The translations under genes and the position numbers were made by a program. Positions 4,758 through 6,513 of a DNA stretch of 6,513 bases are shown here, piece by piece (position 1 is the stretch's first letter; every line of letters begins with the position of its first letter). The notes beneath the pieces are model-generated. The model saw nothing but the letters and a program-made list of their open reading frames with translations. It was not told the DNA's origin and ran no database searches. This DNA is from Candidatus Altarchaeota archaeon (lineage in GTDB: Archaea > SpSt-1190), in assembly GCA_018221005.1 (NCBI GenBank), contig JAAOXW010000005.1:1-6513 (forward strand), read 5' to 3'.

Positions 4758-5063
4758 ATGGTAAAATCAATAACAAAAAAAGTTAGAAAACAAATCGTGG
4801 AAATCGTGAATGAAACTATTAGTGAGAACCGAGCTCGACACCTGAGACTTTTTGGGTGGATGTCTGGTTGGACTGCGGGGATTTTCTTTTTGGCATTTGG
4901 GGTAATTTCAACTGTTCACCAACTTGGATACCCCATATTACTTGATGGAACAACTCTTGATATGGTAATGGCAAATCTCCTTATTCTATCCATCGTGCTT
5001 GGAAGTTGCATTGGGGGGATTTGGCACCTCAGACATGAACATGAAAGAAGTGAATCAAAATGA
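4758..5063 (+). CDS. 101-aa two-span membrane protein with basic N-terminal helix
   Basis: The ATG at 4758 follows GAGGGTGAAAAATA, a good Shine-Dalgarno match, 16 bp after the previous stop. Residues 1-31 are a charged helix (K-S-I-T-K-K-V-R-K-Q-I-V-E-I-V). Membrane segments are at ~32-53 (Trp/Gly-rich) and ~68-89. A loop (V53-H-Q-L-G-Y-P-I-L-L-D-G) joins them, and the tail is H/E/R-rich. Charge distribution favours both ends inside. Its plan resembles the 122-aa protein two genes on, although the sequences are not clearly related. It ends in an AATGA overlap with the next gene. Confidence 0.8.
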   Translation: MVKSITKKVRKQIVEIVNETISENRARHLRLFGWMSGWTAGIFFLAFGVISTVHQLGYPILLDGTTLDMVMANLLILSIVLGSCIGGIWHLRHEHERSESK

Positions 5064-5272
5064 CAATCTGCAAAAAATGTAAGGCCGTCAGAAGTTGGAA
5101 TCACATAACCACTTTCAGCGAGGTCTTTCACATCAGCCTATACCAATGCAGTAAGTGTATGCGTGTGGTTGAGTTTGATACACCTGATGACGATGACCAT
5201 TACGGACATGACCGTTCAAACCCAAACTCAGATTACTCATACACCGACAATTGGGTCGAGGAAGAGAGGTGA
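5060..5272 (+). CDS. 70-aa zinc-ribbon miniprotein with acidic tail
   Basis: It starts at the ATGA overlap (5060-5063). C4-K-K-C7 and C30-S-K-C33 form a C-x2-C/C-x2-C zinc site spanning about 30 residues, with aromatic and hydrophobic strands between. Residues 40-70 are strongly acidic (D43-D46 run, V-E-E-E-R end) and probably disordered. Such ribbons often mediate DNA, RNA or protein contacts in archaeal viruses; the acidic tail argues against simple DNA binding and could be a protein-interaction or DNA-mimic segment. Two further zinc-ribbon proteins lie downstream. The last codons (GAG-AGG-TGA) supply the Shine-Dalgarno site of the next gene. Confidence 0.82.
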   Translation: MTICKKCKAVRSWNHITTFSEVFHISLYQCSKCMRVVEFDTPDDDDHYGHDRSNPNSDYSYTDNWVEEER

Positions 5273-5279
5273 AAAGCAA

Positions 5280-5648
5280 ATGAACTTACAAGATAAAATT
5301 AACGCCTTTGACAAAATCGAGTCAGACAAGAAACAAGTTGGGCTTGACAAGGAACACATGAGAAAATTGTATCAAACTGCTACCTTGCCTGACCCCTCAT
5401 TTTGGGGGCATGTTCTTCATGCATTCACACTTACGGCAATAATGTTTTCACTAGCGTGGCTTCTTGGTTGCGTTTATACTGAATTAAGAGCGTGCTCCTT
5501 TGTGACTTCGTTCTCGGAAACACTAATTGCTATGCTCATTATCCCAGTGTTAGTATCCCCACTAATTGCACACCATGTTGTGAAAGAAACACGAGCAGAA
5601 ATTACAAGAGCAAGAGCACTGATAAAATATCTGGATGGTGAAAAGTGA
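5280..5648 (+). CDS. 122-aa two-span membrane protein
   Basis: I use the ATG at 5280, preceded by GAGGTGAAAAGCAA and 7 bp after the previous stop. A longer open frame back to 5163 lies wholly inside the zinc-ribbon gene and has no Shine-Dalgarno support. Residues 1-35 are a charged helix (D-K-I-N-A-F-D-K-I-E-S-D-K-K). Membrane segments are ~44-65 (ending C64 before Y66) and ~80-98. The C-terminal helix is charged (V101-K-E-T-R-A-E-I-T-R-A-R-A-L-I-K). The layout, charged helix then two spans then charged helix, fits a membrane protein with both ends in the cytoplasm. No family is recognised. It ends Y-L-D-G-E-K, where the G-E-K codons form the next gene's Shine-Dalgarno site. Confidence 0.8.
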   Translation: MNLQDKINAFDKIESDKKQVGLDKEHMRKLYQTATLPDPSFWGHVLHAFTLTAIMFSLAWLLGCVYTELRACSFVTSFSETLIAMLIIPVLVSPLIAHHVVKETRAEITRARALIKYLDGEK

Positions 5649-5651
5649 ATG
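5637..5651 (+). repeat. Junction repeat GGTGAAAAGTGAATG, copy 1
   Basis: This 15-base string contains the Shine-Dalgarno site (GGTGA), the stop of the 122-aa gene (TGA 5646-5648) and the ATG of the next gene. The identical string recurs at 5823-5837, and a close variant (GGTGAAAAGCAAATG) ends at 5282. Confidence 0.75.
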
Positions 5652-5834
5652 AATCTTAAAAAAGTGTTAGCCCACCTCACATTTCCTCTGACGTTGGTTC
5701 TATTCTCAGTCCTAGATGGGCGTGGGATTGAAGTGTCCACTCACTTTTTCTCATTTAGTGTTTTCATTGCGCTGATGATTACTATTGCATTTATGATGGA
5801 TGAATACGAGCCAAAAAGTAGAGGTGAAAAGTGA
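5649..5834 (+). CDS. 61-aa two-span membrane protein
   Basis: The ATG follows the previous stop with no gap, eight bases after GGTG. Residues 7-22 (L-A-H-L-T-F-P-L-T-L-V-L-F-S-V-L) and 33-50 (F-F-S-F-S-V-F-I-A-L-M-I-T-I-A-F-M-M) are membrane segments, joined by a short polar loop (D23-G-R-G-I-E-V-S-T-H). The tail is D/E/K-rich, ending R-G-E-K. It is the smallest of the four two-span proteins in this operon. No family is recognised; a small pore or inhibitor role would be speculation. Confidence 0.78.
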   Translation: MNLKKVLAHLTFPLTLVLFSVLDGRGIEVSTHFFSFSVFIALMITIAFMMDEYEPKSRGEK

Positions 5835-5837
5835 ATG
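5823..5837 (+). repeat. Junction repeat GGTGAAAAGTGAATG, copy 2
   Basis: This is identical to 5637-5651 and serves the same purpose: Shine-Dalgarno site, TGA stop (5832-5834) and ATG (5835-5837) of adjoining genes. Confidence 0.75.
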
Positions 5838-6026
5838 GCAATCCAAAATGCAAAAAAGTGTATCATGTGCAAGCGACTTCAGACTGTGAGCACAGAAGGA
5901 AGAATAATTGATGGCACTTGGTTTGATGACGACAGGATTCCGAGAACCTTCATTGGGAAGTGGGTGTGTTGTAATCGTTGTTATGAGGATTTAGTGAAGA
6001 AGGAAAAAGTGAATGGAGAGGTGTAA
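5835..6026 (+). CDS. 63-aa zinc-ribbon miniprotein
   Basis: The ATG directly follows the previous stop. C9-I-M-C12 and C46-N-R-C49 (with an extra C45) make a C-x2-C/C-x2-C zinc site. Between them are a Trp (W29), an acidic patch (D31-D33) and W43. The tail (Y-E-D-L-V-K-K-E-K-V) is a short amphipathic helix. It resembles the next protein, also C-x2-C-x2-L...V-C-x2-C-x3-L-x-K-K...E-K-V, so the two are probably a diverged tandem pair. A nucleic-acid- or protein-binding regulator is plausible but not shown. Confidence 0.8.
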   Translation: MAIQNAKKCIMCKRLQTVSTEGRIIDGTWFDDDRIPRTFIGKWVCCNRCYEDLVKKEKVNGEV

Positions 6027-6032
6027 TGAAAA

Positions 6033-6218
6033 ATGAGATTTACATTCAACAAACATTATTATTATGGTCTAAATACAAAATGCGGAGCGTGTAGCAAATT
6101 ACGCAGAGTGGCATGGGTGCTTCAGGAGAACGAGGGAAGTGAATTTTCAATGACTCATTTTGTGTGTGATGACTGCGCTAAAAAATTAATTAAGAAAATT
6201 GAAAAAGTAATAACGTGA
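6033..6218 (+). CDS. 61-aa zinc-ribbon miniprotein, probable paralogue of its neighbour
   Basis: The ATG at 6033 is preceded by GGAGAGGTGT, a strong Shine-Dalgarno match within the end of the previous gene. C17-G-A-C20 and C45-D-D-C48 form the zinc site. Basic residues follow the first pair (K22, R24, R25), and a Lys-rich helix ends the protein (A-K-K-L-I-K-K-I-E-K-V-I). The N-terminus is unusually Tyr-rich (Y9-Y11). The shared knuckle spacing and L-x-K-K...E-K-V tail indicate common ancestry with the 63-aa protein upstream. Confidence 0.8.
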   Translation: MRFTFNKHYYYGLNTKCGACSKLRRVAWVLQENEGSEFSMTHFVCDDCAKKLIKKIEKVIT

Positions 6219-6235
6219 AATGGAACGGTGAATAA

Positions 6236-6475
6236 ATGAATATAGGCGAAATATCAATACCTGTTGAAGATTTAGTGAACCAACTCCCATCTCTTGCTCT
6301 TGAGCTTTGGAAATACATGATAAGCGGTAGCGGAGGCCTTGCCCTCAGAATAATCGGATGGGCAATCCCAATCGTGATGGGATTATTCACGCTCTGGTTC
6401 ATGTGGAGACTCTTTTCACTTTTCAATAATACTTGGGATAAAAGTGAATCGTGGGTCAAACGAAAACTCAGGTAG
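6236..6475 (+). CDS. 79-aa membrane protein with amphipathic N-terminal helix
   Basis: The ATG at 6236 lies four bases after GGTGA (6227-6231), 17 bp beyond the previous stop. Residues 8-29 form an amphipathic helix (P-V-E-D-L-V-N-Q-L-P-S-L-A-L-E-L-W-K). A Gly/Ser turn (S30-G-S-G-G) leads to a long hydrophobic helix (~35-62, I-I-G-W-A-I-P-I-V-M-G-L-F-T-L-W-F-M-W). The tail is basic (K69, K75-R-K-L-R), suggesting N-out/C-in. Helix, glycine turn, transmembrane helix and basic tail is the same general plan as the small membrane proteins at 144-660, but the IIFD motif is missing, so homology is not claimed. It could be a further virion or host-membrane protein. Confidence 0.8.
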   Translation: MNIGEISIPVEDLVNQLPSLALELWKYMISGSGGLALRIIGWAIPIVMGLFTLWFMWRLFSLFNNTWDKSESWVKRKLR

Positions 6476-6488
6476 GGAAGGGTGTGTG

Positions 6489-6513
6489 ATGTTGCAATGT
6501 GTGCCATCATGGC
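6489..6513 (+). CDS. 5' end of a gene running off the right edge
   Basis: An ATG at 6489 follows GGGAAGGGTGTGTG, with GGTG four bases upstream, and opens M-L-Q-C-V-P-S-W to the edge. It continues the regular spacing of the operon (13 bp after the previous stop). A second ATG in another frame (6497) and a GTG at 6483 cannot be excluded, so the frame is uncertain. Confidence 0.35.

Noticed and set aside
3634..4776. Minus-strand open frames opposite the plus-strand operon
   Set aside because: They have Ser/Phe/Pro-rich shadow composition, no start signals, and lie entirely over coupled plus-strand genes.
5163..5279. N-terminal extension of the 122-aa membrane protein back to 5163
   Set aside because: It overlaps the zinc-ribbon gene in another frame, whereas the ATG at 5280 has a strong Shine-Dalgarno site at the right distance.
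6190..6510. Minus-strand 106-aa open frame at the right end
   Set aside because: It is antisense to the 79-aa membrane gene, which has a Shine-Dalgarno site and sensible topology.

Overview
The window looks like part of an archaeal virus, provirus or virus-like extrachromosomal element. The evidence for an archaeal host is TATA boxes of the TTTAAA/TTTATATA type at a fixed distance from start codons, apparently leaderless genes, GGTGA-type Shine-Dalgarno sites and T-tract terminators. The evidence for a virus-like element is tightly packed, mostly very small genes of no recognised housekeeping function, many short membrane proteins and zinc-binding miniproteins, and one large secreted, sequon-rich, membrane-anchored surface protein. 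There are no rRNA, tRNA, CRISPR or insertion-sequence features, and no hallmark gene (polymerase, integrase, terminase, HK97 capsid) that would fix the virus family. The host group cannot be decided from the sequence alone.

Left half (1-3543, minus strand) is a probable virion/envelope module. Reading in the direction of transcription, it starts with a 111-aa basic protein that could be an OB-fold nucleic-acid-binding protein (3182-3517). An 11-bp gap separates it from a 52-aa two-helix hydrophobic protein with a TTG start (3012-3170). Next comes a 750-aa secreted surface protein with a C-terminal membrane anchor (712-2964), then two tandem paralogous 59- and 69-aa membrane proteins (481-660 and 144-353), and finally the first codons of another gene at the window edge (1-20). 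Four of these genes share a promoter layout: a TATG-N2-CATA element, about ten bases, a TATA box, then an ATG 23.5-25.5 nt from the TATA centre. This implies leaderless transcripts. Both small paralogue genes end in a hairpin plus T-tract terminator.

The most striking observation is that the last ~45 residues of the 750-aa surface protein are homologous to the core of the two small paralogues (the IIFD-x2-GG-x-GA-x-FA motif followed by a transmembrane helix). The likeness is still visible in the DNA. The surface spike therefore appears to be anchored by a copy of the same module that makes up the small, probably abundant, structural proteins. Two small paralogous membrane proteins beside a surface protein of about 750 aa recall VP1/VP3 and the ~792-aa tail protein of fusellovirus SSV1. 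That is an analogy of layout, not shown homology.

Right half (3544-6513, plus strand) is a polycistronic run of at least ten small genes plus a partial one, separated by a divergent promoter region. The genes overlap or abut, and most are led by GGTGA Shine-Dalgarno sites lying inside the end of the preceding gene. Products are a coiled-coil protein with a C-x-H-G...C-x2-C knuckle, a basic helical protein, an alpha/beta-like protein of unknown function, four small proteins with two predicted membrane helices each, three C-x2-C/C-x2-C zinc-ribbon miniproteins, and a final single-span membrane protein. They are probably host-interaction, regulatory or membrane-remodelling accessory proteins, but none can be given a specific function. 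The two halves use different translation-initiation modes: leaderless on the left, Shine-Dalgarno with coupling on the right. This suggests separate expression programmes.
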